Below are positions 8,761-17,387 of a stretch of DNA of 64,000 nucleotides, one piece after another. The stretch is from Streptomyces sp. ISL-43 (lineage in GTDB: Bacteria; Actinomycetota; Actinomycetes; Streptomycetales; Streptomycetaceae): assembly GCF_018614195.1 (NCBI RefSeq), contig NZ_JAGGOT010000064.1, forward strand, positions 1 through 64,000, given 5' to 3'. Positions within the stretch are counted from its first letter, which is position 1. The number at the start of each line of letters is the position of its first letter. The position numbers were made by a program, and so were the translations under genes. Under the pieces are notes generated by a model. That model was not told the origin of the DNA, did not search any database, and saw nothing but the letters and a program-made list of their open reading frames with translations.

Positions 8761-9819
8761 ATGGACCTTCTTCCGCCCGAAGCCGTCCGCGGCGAGTTCG
8801 CGCACTCCACCACCTATCTCAACACCGCCACCTGCGGCGTCCTCCCGCGCGGAGCCGTCACCGAGGTGCGGCGGCTGGCCGAGGCGGCCGGGGCCGGAAT
8901 CCCGGCCGGCTTCGGCGACTTCGACCGCGTGAACCGGGTCCGGGAGGCCTTCGCCCGCCTCGTGGCGGTCGCCCCGGAGCGGGTGGCCGTCGGCTCGGCC
9001 GTCGCCACCCACGTCGGCCTGATCTCCGCCTCGCTCCCCGCCGGAGCGGAAGTCCTGTGCCCCGAGGGCGACTTCGCCTCCGTCATCAACCCCTTCGTGG
9101 TGCGCGACGACCTCAAGGTCCGCTTCGCCCCGCTGGAATCCCTCGCCGAGGCCGTCGGCCCCGGCACCGCGCTGGTCGCGCTGAGCGCCGTACAGTCCGC
9201 CGACGGGCGTACGGCGGACCTGGCGGCGATCCGCGCCGCGACCGCCGCGCACGGGGCGCGGATGCTGGTCGACGCCACGCAGGCGGCGGGCTGGCTGCCC
9301 TTCGACGCGGCCCCGTACGAGTACACGGTCACCGCCGGCTACAAGTGGCTGCTGGCCTCGCGCGGGGTCTCCTACCTCACCGTCTCGGAGGAGGCCCAGC
9401 ACAGCCTGACCCCGCTGCACGCCGGCTGGGTGGCGGCCGAGTCGATGTGGGACGCCACCTACGGCCCGATGCCGCAACTGGCCCATGGGGCCCGGCGCTT
9501 CGACGAGTCCCCGGCCTTCCTCGGCTACCACGCCGCCGAGCCCTCGCTCGCCCTGCTCGAACGGATCGGCGTCGCCGCCGTCCACGCCCACGACTCCGCC
9601 CTGGCCGCCCGCTACCGCGCAGGCCTCGCCCGGCTCGGGCACGAGCCCGTCCCCGGTGCGTCCCCGATCGTCTCGGTCCCGGGCCTGGCCGACCGTCAGA
9701 GCGGGCTGCTCGCCGCGGGAATCGTCACCGCCGCCCGCGCCGGCAACCTGCGGGCCTCCTTCCACCTCTACAACACCGAGGCGGACGTGGACCGGCTGTT
9801 GAACGCCCTGGAAGGCTGA
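8761..9819 (+). CDS. Class V PLP-dependent aminotransferase / desulfurase-like protein
   Basis: The 352-residue protein has the fold-type I PLP pattern of class V enzymes: an N-terminal YLNTATCG motif, aspartate D171 in LVDATQAAG (PLP N1) and the Schiff-base K195 in TAGYKWLLASRG. An in-frame ATG at 8707 is possible, but 8761 begins where homologous proteins of this class usually start. It is close to kynureninase/isopenicillin-N-epimerase-like proteins; the reaction is not resolved. It converges on a second class V enzyme 87 bp away. Confidence 0.85.
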   Translation: MDLLPPEAVRGEFAHSTTYLNTATCGVLPRGAVTEVRRLAEAAGAGIPAGFGDFDRVNRVREAFARLVAVAPERVAVGSAVATHVGLISASLPAGAEVLCPEGDFASVINPFVVRDDLKVRFAPLESLAEAVGPGTALVALSAVQSADGRTADLAAIRAATAAHGARMLVDATQAAGWLPFDAAPYEYTVTAGYKWLLASRGVSYLTVSEEAQHSLTPLHAGWVAAESMWDATYGPMPQLAHGARRFDESPAFLGYHAAEPSLALLERIGVAAVHAHDSALAARYRAGLARLGHEPVPGASPIVSVPGLADRQSGLLAAGIVTAARAGNLRASFHLYNTEADVDRLLNALEG

Positions 9820-9906
9820 CCCGACGCGGGCCCGGCCGGACACCGCACCCCACGCCTCACCGACACCCGGCCCGGCGCCCCGGCCGGGCCGCGGGAGCCG
9901 TCGCCG

Positions 9907-10992
9907 TCAGGCGGTCGGGGCCGCCGACCAGGCCGAGGCCGCCGCCGCGAGGGCCCCGGCCGCGGGCAGGGAGAGGGCCGACGCGAGGGCCGTCAGACAG
10001 GAGCCGACCGTCTCCAGGGAGGCCGCCGTTCCGTAGTGGTTGACCCGGACCATCTGATGGGCCAGTGCGCCGCCGCCCGCCGCGAGGGGCGCCGCCGGAT
10101 CGGCCGCCAGGGCCTTCGCCACCACCAGCGAGGCCTCCGGCACCCGGAGCGTGGTCGCCACCGGAGCGGCCGCCGCGTCCCGGCCGACGTACGGGGCGAT
10201 GCCCAGCGCCACCGCGCCGGCGCGGGTCGCCGCGGCCGCGGCCGCGTGGCGGGCCGTCACCGCGGGCAGGCCCTCGGCCGCGATCCGGTCCAGGCACGCC
10301 TCCAGCGCCAGCATCTCCAGCTGCGCCGGCGCGTGCGGCAGCGCCTTGCGCCCGCCGTCGATCCAGCGCTCCTTCCAGTCGAGGAGCGAGAGGTACGAGC
10401 GGCGGGGCGCCGATCCGTTCGCGGCGAAGCGGGCCCACGCCCGGTCGGACACCGACACGGCCGAGACGCCCGCCGGGCCGCCCATCGCCTTCTGCGCGCC
10501 GATCACGCACAGGTCCACGCCCCACTCGTCCGGCAGCAGCGGCTCCGCGCCGACCGAGGCCACGGCGTCCAGCATGAACAGCGCCCCGTGGGCCCGTACG
10601 GCCTCGCCGATCTCCGCGACCGGGTTGGTGTTCCCGGTGGCCGCCTCCGCGTGGACCAGCGAGACGAAGTCGATCTCAGGGTGCGCGTCCAGGGCGGCGG
10701 CGACCTGCGCGCCGGTGACGGCGGTGTCGAAGGGGACCTCCAGGTCCACCACGCTCGCCCCGCAGTCGCGCAGCCAGTTGCCGAAGGTGGTCCCGTAGGG
10801 GCCGGTGACGACATTCAGCGCCGTGGAGCCGGGGCGCGCACCCGACCGGATACAGCCCTCCAGCGGCAGCAGCGCCTCGCCCTGTGTGATCACCACGTCG
10901 GCCCGCGTCCCGAGCAGCTCCGCTACGCCCCGCTCGATCGACCCGAACCGCGCGGCGGTGAGGGGCCGAAGGTCCAGGAGGGGGTGGTTCAC
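9907..10992 (-). CDS. Class V aminotransferase, alanine-glyoxylate type
   Basis: The 361-residue PLP enzyme resembles alanine/serine-glyoxylate aminotransferases: VTGPYGTTFGNW (phosphate loop), D142 in FMLDAVASVGAE and the PLP lysine K168 in VIGAQKAMGGPAG. Length fits the family (about 360-390). The likely reaction is amino transfer between a small amino acid and glyoxylate or a similar keto acid. It is divergent from the amidohydrolase gene, and the ATG has GGGGGG-rich sequence upstream. Substrate not determined. Confidence 0.85.
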   Translation of the reverse strand: MNHPLLDLRPLTAARFGSIERGVAELLGTRADVVITQGEALLPLEGCIRSGARPGSTALNVVTGPYGTTFGNWLRDCGASVVDLEVPFDTAVTGAQVAAALDAHPEIDFVSLVHAEAATGNTNPVAEIGEAVRAHGALFMLDAVASVGAEPLLPDEWGVDLCVIGAQKAMGGPAGVSAVSVSDRAWARFAANGSAPRRSYLSLLDWKERWIDGGRKALPHAPAQLEMLALEACLDRIAAEGLPAVTARHAAAAAATRAGAVALGIAPYVGRDAAAAPVATTLRVPEASLVVAKALAADPAAPLAAGGGALAHQMVRVNHYGTAASLETVGSCLTALASALSLPAAGALAAAASAWSAAPTA

Positions 10993-11077
10993 GGGGGGTG
11001 CTCTCTTCGTCCGGGGTCGTCCGGGATCGTCCGGAGTGACCTGGAGAGCCTACCGAGCGCCGCCGTACAGTGCCGAT

Positions 11078-12172
11078 ATGAGCGACGACAGCGGTGTGCT
11101 GCATGTGAAGGGGCGGGTGCTGGTCGGGCCCGAGGAAGTGCGTGACGAACTCTGGGTGGTCGGCGGCCGCGTCTCGTACGAGCGCCCGCGCGGGGCCCGT
11201 GAGGTCACCGAGGTCACGGGCTGGGTCCTGCCCGGGCTGGTCGACGCGCACTGTCACGTGGGACTCGACGCCCACGGCCCCGTCGACGCGGACACCGCCG
11301 AACGCCAGGCGCTGACCGACCGCGACGCCGGCACCCTCCTCATCCGCGACGCCGGATCCCCGTCCGACACCCGCTGGATCGACGACCGCGAAGACCTGCC
11401 GAAGATCATCCGGGCCGGCCGGCACATCGCCCGTACCCGCCGCTACATCCGCAACTTCGCCCACGAGATCGAGCCCGCCGACCTCGTCGAGTACGTGGCG
11501 CGGGAGGCGCGCCGCGGGGACGGCTGGGTCAAGCTGGTCGGCGACTGGATCGACCGTGAGGCCGGCGACCTGACCGCCTGCTGGCCGCGCGCCGAGGTCG
11601 AGGCCGCCATCGCCGAAGCACACCGCCTCGGCGCCCGCGTCACCGCGCACTGCTTCGCCGAGGACTCCCTGCGCGACCTGGTCGAGGCGGGCATCGACTG
11701 CGTCGAGCACGCCACCGGACTCACCGAGGACACCATCCCGCTGTTCGCGGAGCGCGGCGTCGCGATCGTCCCCACCCTCGTGAACATCGCGACCTTCCCG
11801 AAGATGGCGGCCGGCGGCGAGGCCAAGTTCCCCGCTTGGTCGGCGCACATGCGCAGACTGCACGAGGGGCGCTACGACACCGTCCGGGCCGCCTACGACG
11901 CGGGCATCGGGGTCTACGTGGGCACGGACGCGGGCGGTTCCCTGCCGCACGGCCTGGTCGCCGCCGAGGTCGGCGAGCTCGTCAAAGCCGGCATCCCGCC
12001 GCTGGAGGCCCTGTCGGCGACCGCGTGGGCGGCGCGCGAATGGCTCGGCAGGCCGGGCCTGACCGAGGGTGCGCCGGCCGACCTGGTGGTCTACGCGACC
12101 GATCCGCGGGCCGACGTACGGGCGCTCGCGCGGCCGGCGCGGGTGGTGGTGAACGGCAACGTCGTGGCCTGA
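11078..12172 (+). CDS. Amidohydrolase (imidazolonepropionase/prolidase-like)
   Basis: The 364-residue metal-dependent hydrolase has a composite domain of urease-type beta-sandwich plus TIM barrel. Metal ligands appear as HxH (H58, H60 in LVDAHCHVG), a Lys/His region around GWVKLVGDW, His in RVTAHCFAE and the catalytic Asp in YVGTDAGGSLPHG. The end has the usual PADLVVYATDP signature. The ATG at 11078 lacks a strong Shine-Dalgarno. Substrate unknown; similar proteins act on cyclic amides or dipeptide-like compounds. Confidence 0.88.
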   Translation: MSDDSGVLHVKGRVLVGPEEVRDELWVVGGRVSYERPRGAREVTEVTGWVLPGLVDAHCHVGLDAHGPVDADTAERQALTDRDAGTLLIRDAGSPSDTRWIDDREDLPKIIRAGRHIARTRRYIRNFAHEIEPADLVEYVAREARRGDGWVKLVGDWIDREAGDLTACWPRAEVEAAIAEAHRLGARVTAHCFAEDSLRDLVEAGIDCVEHATGLTEDTIPLFAERGVAIVPTLVNIATFPKMAAGGEAKFPAWSAHMRRLHEGRYDTVRAAYDAGIGVYVGTDAGGSLPHGLVAAEVGELVKAGIPPLEALSATAWAAREWLGRPGLTEGAPADLVVYATDPRADVRALARPARVVVNGNVVA

Positions 12173-12326
12173 GCGCCGGGTTGACGGCGCGTGACGTCGG
12201 CAGCCGCGCGGTCGTTGTGTACGCCTTCGCGCGGGAGAGGTGTCCGCAATGTCTGAGGTCGGAGGGAACTCCCGTTCTGCAAGGGGCCGATTAATTCGAA
12301 CCTATGCGTGGAAACCATCCTTTGGG

Positions 12327-12357
12327 GTGAACTCACGCCGGGTTGGCACCCGTTCAC
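12327..12357. promoter_or_regulatory. Inverted repeat in the leader of the LAETG protein gene
   Basis: GTGAAC (12327-12332) and GTTCAC (12352-12357) flank a smaller CGGG/CCCG hairpin in the 283-bp gap before the LAETG protein. It could be an RNA structure in the leader or a DNA operator. Nothing else recognisable is seen in this gap. Confidence 0.35.
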
Positions 12358-12455
12358 TCTCAGTGCGTAAAGATTCCGGAGTCGAGGCCGTCGGCGCGCG
12401 CAATGTCCCCCATTGGCGGCGCGACGGCTCCCATCTCCCTGGGGGTTCCACCAAC

Positions 12456-13373
12456 TTGAACAGCAACACCTTCCGCATGCCCGTGGCCGCGCTGTTCGCC
12501 ACGGGAGCGGTTGCCCTGCTCGCCGCTCCGCCCGCCTCCGCCACCGGTTCCCACCCGGGCGAAGGGAAGGCCGGCGCCGTCGTCCTGCGCACCGGACTGG
12601 ACGTGGGCCTGCTCAGCAAGACCGTGCACATCCCGCTGAAGGCGACCCTCAACGAGGTCAGCGCCCCGGCGGACGCGGCGAAGACGGCGCTGACCGTCAC
12701 TCTCGACGGGGTCGACAACGGGCAGCCGGTGAGCGTCCTGCGTGCCGACGTCGCCACCTCCAAGGCCACCGCCGACAAGAACCGCGCCGAGGCGGAGGCG
12801 AACCTCGTCAAGGCCCGGGTGCACGTACCGGGCCTGCCCGGGCTCTCCCTGATCGAGGTGGAGAAGGTCACCTCCAAGGCCGTCTGCGCGGCGGGCGAGA
12901 AGCCGGTCGCCACCTCGAACGTCCTCGGCACGGTGACCGTCCTCGGCAAGAAGGTCACCCTGTCGGCCGGCGGACCCACCAAGGTCGAGGTGCCGGGGGT
13001 CGGGCTGGTCAGCCTGGAGCTCTCCGCCACCGAGACCACCTCCACCACGGCCGCGGCGGCCGCGCTGCGGCTCAGGGTGTCGCTGAACCCGCTCAATTTG
13101 AACGTCGCGCAGGTGGAGGGCGAGGTCGTGCTCGCCGAGGCCCGCTGCGAGTCCCCGGCCGGGCCCGCCCCCAGCCCGTCGGCGAAGCCCGACATCAAGC
13201 CCCAGACGGTGGGCACGGGCACGGGTACGGGTACGGGCACCTCGGGGACCGAGGCCGGCCTCGCCGAGACCGGCGGCGGTTCGCTCACCCCGTACGTGAC
13301 GGGCGGCGCGCTGATCCTGCTCGGCTTCGGCGCGGCGGCGCTGGTCGTGACCCGGCGCGGCAGGGCCTCGTAG
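12456..13373 (+). CDS. LAETG-anchored surface protein, SCO1860 family
   Basis: From a TTG start the protein has 305 residues: a signal peptide (MNSNTFRMPVAALFATG..., cleavage near ASATG), an extracellular beta-rich domain with two cysteines, a Pro/Ser and (GT)n linker, the sortase motif LAETGG, a hydrophobic helix and RRGRAS tail. Streptomycetes use LAxTG motifs for class E sortases, so it is probably attached to the cell wall. The TTG is preferred because it gives a proper signal peptide; the ATG at 12477 is an alternative and an upstream-extended frame looks non-coding. The function of the domain is unknown. A CapA protein lies convergently downstream. Confidence 0.82.
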   Translation: MNSNTFRMPVAALFATGAVALLAAPPASATGSHPGEGKAGAVVLRTGLDVGLLSKTVHIPLKATLNEVSAPADAAKTALTVTLDGVDNGQPVSVLRADVATSKATADKNRAEAEANLVKARVHVPGLPGLSLIEVEKVTSKAVCAAGEKPVATSNVLGTVTVLGKKVTLSAGGPTKVEVPGVGLVSLELSATETTSTTAAAAALRLRVSLNPLNLNVAQVEGEVVLAEARCESPAGPAPSPSAKPDIKPQTVGTGTGTGTGTSGTEAGLAETGGGSLTPYVTGGALILLGFGAAALVVTRRGRAS

Positions 13374-13380
13374 CCGGTCC

Positions 13381-13430
13381 GCGAGGCCGCGAGGCCATGA
13401 GGCCATGAGTCCGCGAGGCCATGAGCCGGT
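13381..13430. repeat. Imperfect GAGGCCATGAG repeats between convergent genes
   Basis: Several overlapping copies of GCGAGGCC and GAGGCCATGA occur right after the LAETG gene stop. They are short and non-coding; possibly slippage products at a transcription end. Confidence 0.45.
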
Positions 13431-13469
13431 GAGCTGTCGCCGGCGCCGCGCGGGGCGGTGCGCCGCGGG

Positions 13470-14717
13470 CTACCGCGTGGCGCGCGTCAGCCCCTGCTCC
13501 CCGGCGCCGCGCGACATCACGGCCTTCGTGACCTCGCGGTCGACGGCGGCGTACATGCTGTCGGAGGAGTCGCACGAGGCGCAGACGACGCGGAACGGCG
13601 GCCGCATGTCCGAGTACTGCGTGAGGTATTCGGCCTTCACCACCTCCCAGCGGCCCGGATGGGCGGCCGCCGGGGCGAAGGTGAAGCGCGGGATCGAGGA
13701 CATGTTGCCTCGGGCCTTGTCGGCCTCGTAGAAGCTGGCCACCTGGTCGCCCATGCCGTACACCACCCAGGTGCCGTTGACCTTCTCGTAGGGCTGCGGC
13801 ACGTGGTTGTGCGTGCCGAGGATCAGGTCGATGTCGGGGAGGCCGTCCGCCCCGCGCGAGGCGGTCAGCGCCCCGGCCAGGTCCAGCTGTTGCCGGTCGG
13901 GCGCCGTCTGCCACTCGGAGCCCCAGTGGACGCTGAGGACGACGACGTTCGCGCCGGCCGCGCGCGCGGCGCGGGCGTCGGCGACGATCCGGTCCTGGTC
14001 GATCAGGTTCACGGCCCAGGGCTTGCCGGAGGGGAGCGGGATGCCGTTCGTCCCGTACGTGTAGTCCAGCTGGGCGACCTTGGCGCCGCCGGCTTCGAGC
14101 AGCGCCGGGGCCTTCGCCTCCTCGGAGCTGCGGGCCGACCCCACGTGCTTGATCCCGACGCGGTCGAGGTTGTCGAGGACGCGGACGAGGCCGTCGTAGC
14201 CGTCGTCCAGGGTGTGGTTCGAGGCGGTGGAGCAGCTGTCGTACCCGGTGTCCTTGAGGCCGTCGGCCAGTTGGTGCGGGGCTTTGAAGAGGGGATATCC
14301 GGTGTAGGGGCCGCCGGGCCGGCCGTACGGTATCTCGTGGTGGCACACGGCCAGGTCAGCGGCGGAGACGATCGGCTCGACCCCGGCGAGGATCTTCCGG
14401 AAGTCGTGGCCGCCCTGCTCCGCGGAGTCGGCGGCGGCCCGCTGGACGATGGACGGGTACGGGATGATGTCGCCGGTCCCGACGAGCGTGAACGGCTTCC
14501 CGGGGGCGGGGGCGGGGGCGGTGCCGGTGGCCGGCGGCGTGGTGGTGGCGGCGTCGCTCGGGCGCGGTACGGGTCCCGGTTTCGCCCGCAGACGCTGCTC
14601 GGTGGCCGCGCCGCCCGCGTCGCCGGTGAGGTGCGGTATGCCGTACGCCGCTCCCCCGACGACCGCCAGGCCGGCCGCGGCCGCGGCTATCTTGCCCATA
14701 GTGCCGAGCTTCTTCAT
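13470..14717 (-). CDS. CapA-family (poly-gamma-glutamate capsule-type) protein
   Basis: The 415-residue protein has a lysine-poor signal anchor (MKKLGTMGKIAAAAAGLAVVGG), a Pro/Thr/Ala-rich spacer of about 40 residues, then a calcineurin-like metallophosphoesterase fold. Motifs are TLVGTGDIIPYP, STASNHTLDDGY, VLSVHWGSEW and LILGTHNHVPQP, with His/Asp/Asn metal ligands. It probably lies outside the membrane. Family members contribute to capsule/polyglutamate export or cell-wall metabolism; here no capsule biosynthesis genes are adjacent. The start at 14717 is chosen over 14795 because it directly precedes the signal sequence. Confidence 0.87.
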   Translation of the reverse strand: MKKLGTMGKIAAAAAGLAVVGGAAYGIPHLTGDAGGAATEQRLRAKPGPVPRPSDAATTTPPATGTAPAPAPGKPFTLVGTGDIIPYPSIVQRAAADSAEQGGHDFRKILAGVEPIVSAADLAVCHHEIPYGRPGGPYTGYPLFKAPHQLADGLKDTGYDSCSTASNHTLDDGYDGLVRVLDNLDRVGIKHVGSARSSEEAKAPALLEAGGAKVAQLDYTYGTNGIPLPSGKPWAVNLIDQDRIVADARAARAAGANVVVLSVHWGSEWQTAPDRQQLDLAGALTASRGADGLPDIDLILGTHNHVPQPYEKVNGTWVVYGMGDQVASFYEADKARGNMSSIPRFTFAPAAAHPGRWEVVKAEYLTQYSDMRPPFRVVCASCDSSDSMYAAVDREVTKAVMSRGAGEQGLTRATR

Positions 14718-14856
14718 CCCCGTACCCCCGGTGTCGCATGGTGGCCGATGCCTGTGGTGATCCTCGCGCAGCGCCGCGGACACCGCCATGCTCACCCGTG
14801 CGGAGTAGGGCCGTTCGGGTGAGGCCCGCGGCGTGGCACCGGGCAGCGGGCTCGGC

Positions 14857-14928
14857 CGGGGGCCGGGGGCCGGGGGCCGGGGCGGGGGCCGAGGGCCAGG
14901 GCCCAGGGTCCGGGCTTCGGGCTTCGGG
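14857..14928. repeat. G-run rich tract (GGGGGCC repeats)
   Basis: Several tandem GGGGGCCG units followed by GGGCTTCGG repeats lie between capA (start 14717, minus) and cobC (end 14929, minus). Such G-runs could form a G-quadruplex on the plus strand. It lies downstream of cobC and could act in transcription termination. Confidence 0.4.
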
Positions 14929-16353
14929 TCAGCGGGCGGCGAGGGCCAGGTCGAGTGCCTGGAGGAGGCGGCCCGTGGTCGCGCGGTCGCGGACGGCCAG
15001 GCGCAGCCAGGAACGGTCCAGGCCCGGGAAGGTGTCGCCGCGCCGGACGGCGAAGCCCAGCGCGCGCAGGCGGGTGCGGATCTGCGCCGCGCCCTCGATC
15101 CGGATCAGCACGAACGGCCCGGCCGCCGTGCCCGCCACCGAGATCTCCTCGAACTCCGCGAGCCCGGCGAGGAGGTGCTCCCGGTCCACCGCGATCTGCC
15201 GGGCCGCGGCCTCCGCCTCCGCCAGCGCGGCCGGGGCCACGCACGCCTCGGCCGCCACCAGCGCCGGCGTGGACACCGGCCACAGCGGCTGCGCGGCCGA
15301 CAGCTTCGCGATCACCTGCGGCTCGGCCAGCACGTAGCCGATGCGCAGCCCGGCCAGCCCCCACGTCTTGGTCAGGCTCCGCAGCACCACCAGGCCGGGT
15401 ATGTCCGTCCGCCCGGCCAGCGCCTCGCGTTCGCCCGGGACCGCGTCCATGAACGCCTCGTCGACGACCAGGATCCGCCCGGGCCGTGCCAGCGCGGCCA
15501 GCGTGGCCGCCGGGTGCAGGACCGAGGTCGGGTTGGTCGGGTTGCCGACCACCACGAGGTCGGCGTCCTGCGGCACGGCCGCCGGGTCCAGGCGGAAGCC
15601 GTCCGCCGCGCGCAGCACCACCCGTTCCACCCGGTGGCCCGCGTCGCGCAGGGCCGCCTCCGGCTCGGTGAACTGCGGATGCACCACGACGGGTCTCGTG
15701 GCGCCCAGCGCCCGCGCGATCAGTACGAACGCCTCCGCGGCCCCCGCCGTCAGCAGGACCCGCTCGACCGGCAGCCCGTGGCGCAGGGCCACCGCGGCGC
15801 GGGCCGACCGGCCGTCGGGATACGCGGACAGGACGTCGAGCGAAGCCGCGATCCGGTCCTTCAGCCACTGCGGCGGCGTGTGCGCCCGTACGTTCACCGC
15901 GAGATCGACCAGCGCCGCGCCGGTGTCCGCCACCTCCGCGTCCCCGTGGTGGCGCAGGTCGTGCGTGTGGGCCGTCGCGACCGCGCAGGTCGCCGCCACC
16001 GACCGCCGTTTGGGTACGAGGAGTTCCCCGCCCCCGGCGAGCGCGGCGGCCTCCGCCACCGACGGGGTGCCCGCGGCGTCGCGCGCCGCGTCCGAGGGGT
16101 GGGGGACCGGGATCGCGGCCAGCCGGTCGGCGGGGTAGCTCAGCAGCGGCACGCCGAAACGTTCCGCCGCGCCCGCGATCCCCGCCTCCACCGCCTTCGT
16201 CTCCACCGTGGCCAGGGCCGTCACCGCCCCTGCCGATAGCCCGGCACCGTGCAGGGTCTCCTCCACCAGAGCGCAGACCTCCGCCACGGACACCCCCGCG
16301 CGGCCACCGACCCCGACCACCAGCTGCGTCGCGTACTCGCCCACCAGGTTCAC
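14929..16353 (-). CDS. cobC: CobE-CobC fusion: PLP-dependent cobalamin protein (Rv2231c type)
   Basis: The 474-residue protein fuses two domains. Residues about 8-125 resemble CobE/CbiG-C (VVGVGGRAGVSVAEV, ALATVETKAVEAG). Residues about 145-474 form a class I/II aminotransferase domain like CobC/CobD threonine-phosphate decarboxylases and histidinol-phosphate aminotransferases (VVGNPTNPTS, ILVVDEAFMD, PLP lysine in SLTKTWGLAGLRIGY). It would supply the aminopropanol arm and perhaps act in ring contraction chemistry. It lies at the far end of the cobalamin gene region, divergent from a ZIP transporter. Confidence 0.87.
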   Translation of the reverse strand: MNLVGEYATQLVVGVGGRAGVSVAEVCALVEETLHGAGLSAGAVTALATVETKAVEAGIAGAAERFGVPLLSYPADRLAAIPVPHPSDAARDAAGTPSVAEAAALAGGGELLVPKRRSVAATCAVATAHTHDLRHHGDAEVADTGAALVDLAVNVRAHTPPQWLKDRIAASLDVLSAYPDGRSARAAVALRHGLPVERVLLTAGAAEAFVLIARALGATRPVVVHPQFTEPEAALRDAGHRVERVVLRAADGFRLDPAAVPQDADLVVVGNPTNPTSVLHPAATLAALARPGRILVVDEAFMDAVPGEREALAGRTDIPGLVVLRSLTKTWGLAGLRIGYVLAEPQVIAKLSAAQPLWPVSTPALVAAEACVAPAALAEAEAAARQIAVDREHLLAGLAEFEEISVAGTAAGPFVLIRIEGAAQIRTRLRALGFAVRRGDTFPGLDRSWLRLAVRDRATTGRLLQALDLALAAR

Positions 16354-16497
16354 CTGTTCTCAGTCGTTCTCGGCCGTCGTGGTCGTGGTCGTGGTGCTCG
16401 TCGTGTTCGTCGTGTTCGCCGTGTTCGTCAACCGTCCGTGTTCCGCTACCCGTGCGCGGAAGTGCGTGGACGGCCGACAGTCGGTATGCAAGGGCAC

Positions 16498-17277
16498 ATG
16501 GCCGTGATCGTGGCGTTGGGCGCGTTCCTGATGACCCTGGCGGGCGGATGGACGGCGCAGCGCGTCACCGACCGCCGCCACCTCGTGCTGGGCCTGGCCG
16601 GCGGGCTGATGCTCGGCGTCGTGGGCCTCGACCTGCTCCCGGAGGCCATGCACGCGGCCGGCGATGAGGTCTTCGGCGTCCCACTGGCCCTGCTGCTCTT
16701 CGTCGGCGGGTTCCTCGTCGCGCACTGCGTGGAACGCCTGCTGGCGGTCCGCCAGGCATCCCACGGGGGTCGCAACGGGGACGGGGGCGACAGCCACGGG
16801 TACGTTCACGGGGGCGCGCCCGACGATCACGGAGGCAGGGTCCCCCAGGTCGGCCTGACGGCGGCCGCCGCCATGGTCGGCCACAGCCTCGCCGACGGAG
16901 TGGCCCTCGGCGCCGCGTTCCAGGTCGGCGGCGGGATGGGCGTGGCCGTCGCGCTGGCCGTGATCACCCACGACTTCGCCGACGGGTTCAACACGTACAC
17001 CCTGACCCGGCTGTACGGGAACGCCCGCCGCAAGGCGCTGATGATGCTCTTCGCGGACGCCGTGGCCCCCGTGGTGGGCGCCGCGTCCACTCTGCTGTTC
17101 ACCCTTCCGGAGGAACCGCTCGGGGCGTACCTGGGCTTCTTCGGAGGCGTCCTGCTGTACCTGGCCGCCGCCGAGATCCTGCCCGAGGCGCACCACAAGC
17201 ACCCCGCGCTGTCCACGCTGATGTGCACGGTGGGCGGCGTGGCCGGGATCTGGCTGGTGGTGGGCCTCGCGGACTGA
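16498..17277 (+). CDS. ZIP-family metal transporter
   Basis: The 259-residue membrane protein has about eight hydrophobic segments, a histidine/glycine-rich cytoplasmic loop near residues 88-118 (several His, Asp and Gly) and the ZIP transport-site motifs HSLADGVALG and HDFADGFNTYTL. The ATG at 16498 is used; an in-frame ATG at 16486 is possible. It is inserted between cobC and cobB on the opposite strand. The position suggests cobalt or zinc supply for cobalamin synthesis, but ion choice is not readable. Confidence 0.87.
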   Translation: MAVIVALGAFLMTLAGGWTAQRVTDRRHLVLGLAGGLMLGVVGLDLLPEAMHAAGDEVFGVPLALLLFVGGFLVAHCVERLLAVRQASHGGRNGDGGDSHGYVHGGAPDDHGGRVPQVGLTAAAAMVGHSLADGVALGAAFQVGGGMGVAVALAVITHDFADGFNTYTLTRLYGNARRKALMMLFADAVAPVVGAASTLLFTLPEEPLGAYLGFFGGVLLYLAAAEILPEAHHKHPALSTLMCTVGGVAGIWLVVGLAD

Positions 17278-17387
17278 CCCGTCCGGCCGGCCCGGCCCGA
17301 CCGACAGGCCGGACCGGGCCGACGGGACCGGCCGGACGGCCCGGCCCGGCCGTACCGTCCGGTCCTGCCGGTCCGAGTGCCCGAGGT

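Noticed and set aside
14857..14928. Promoter or small RNA in the G-rich tract
   Set aside because: It is low-complexity GGGGGCC repeats downstream of cobC; no -10 or coding potential is visible.
16375..16430. Plus-strand Val/Phe-rich small protein from GTCGTG repeats
   Set aside because: The GTCGTG and GTTCGTC repeats between cobC and the ZIP gene give a monotonous Val string in one frame; there is no start with a ribosome-binding site.
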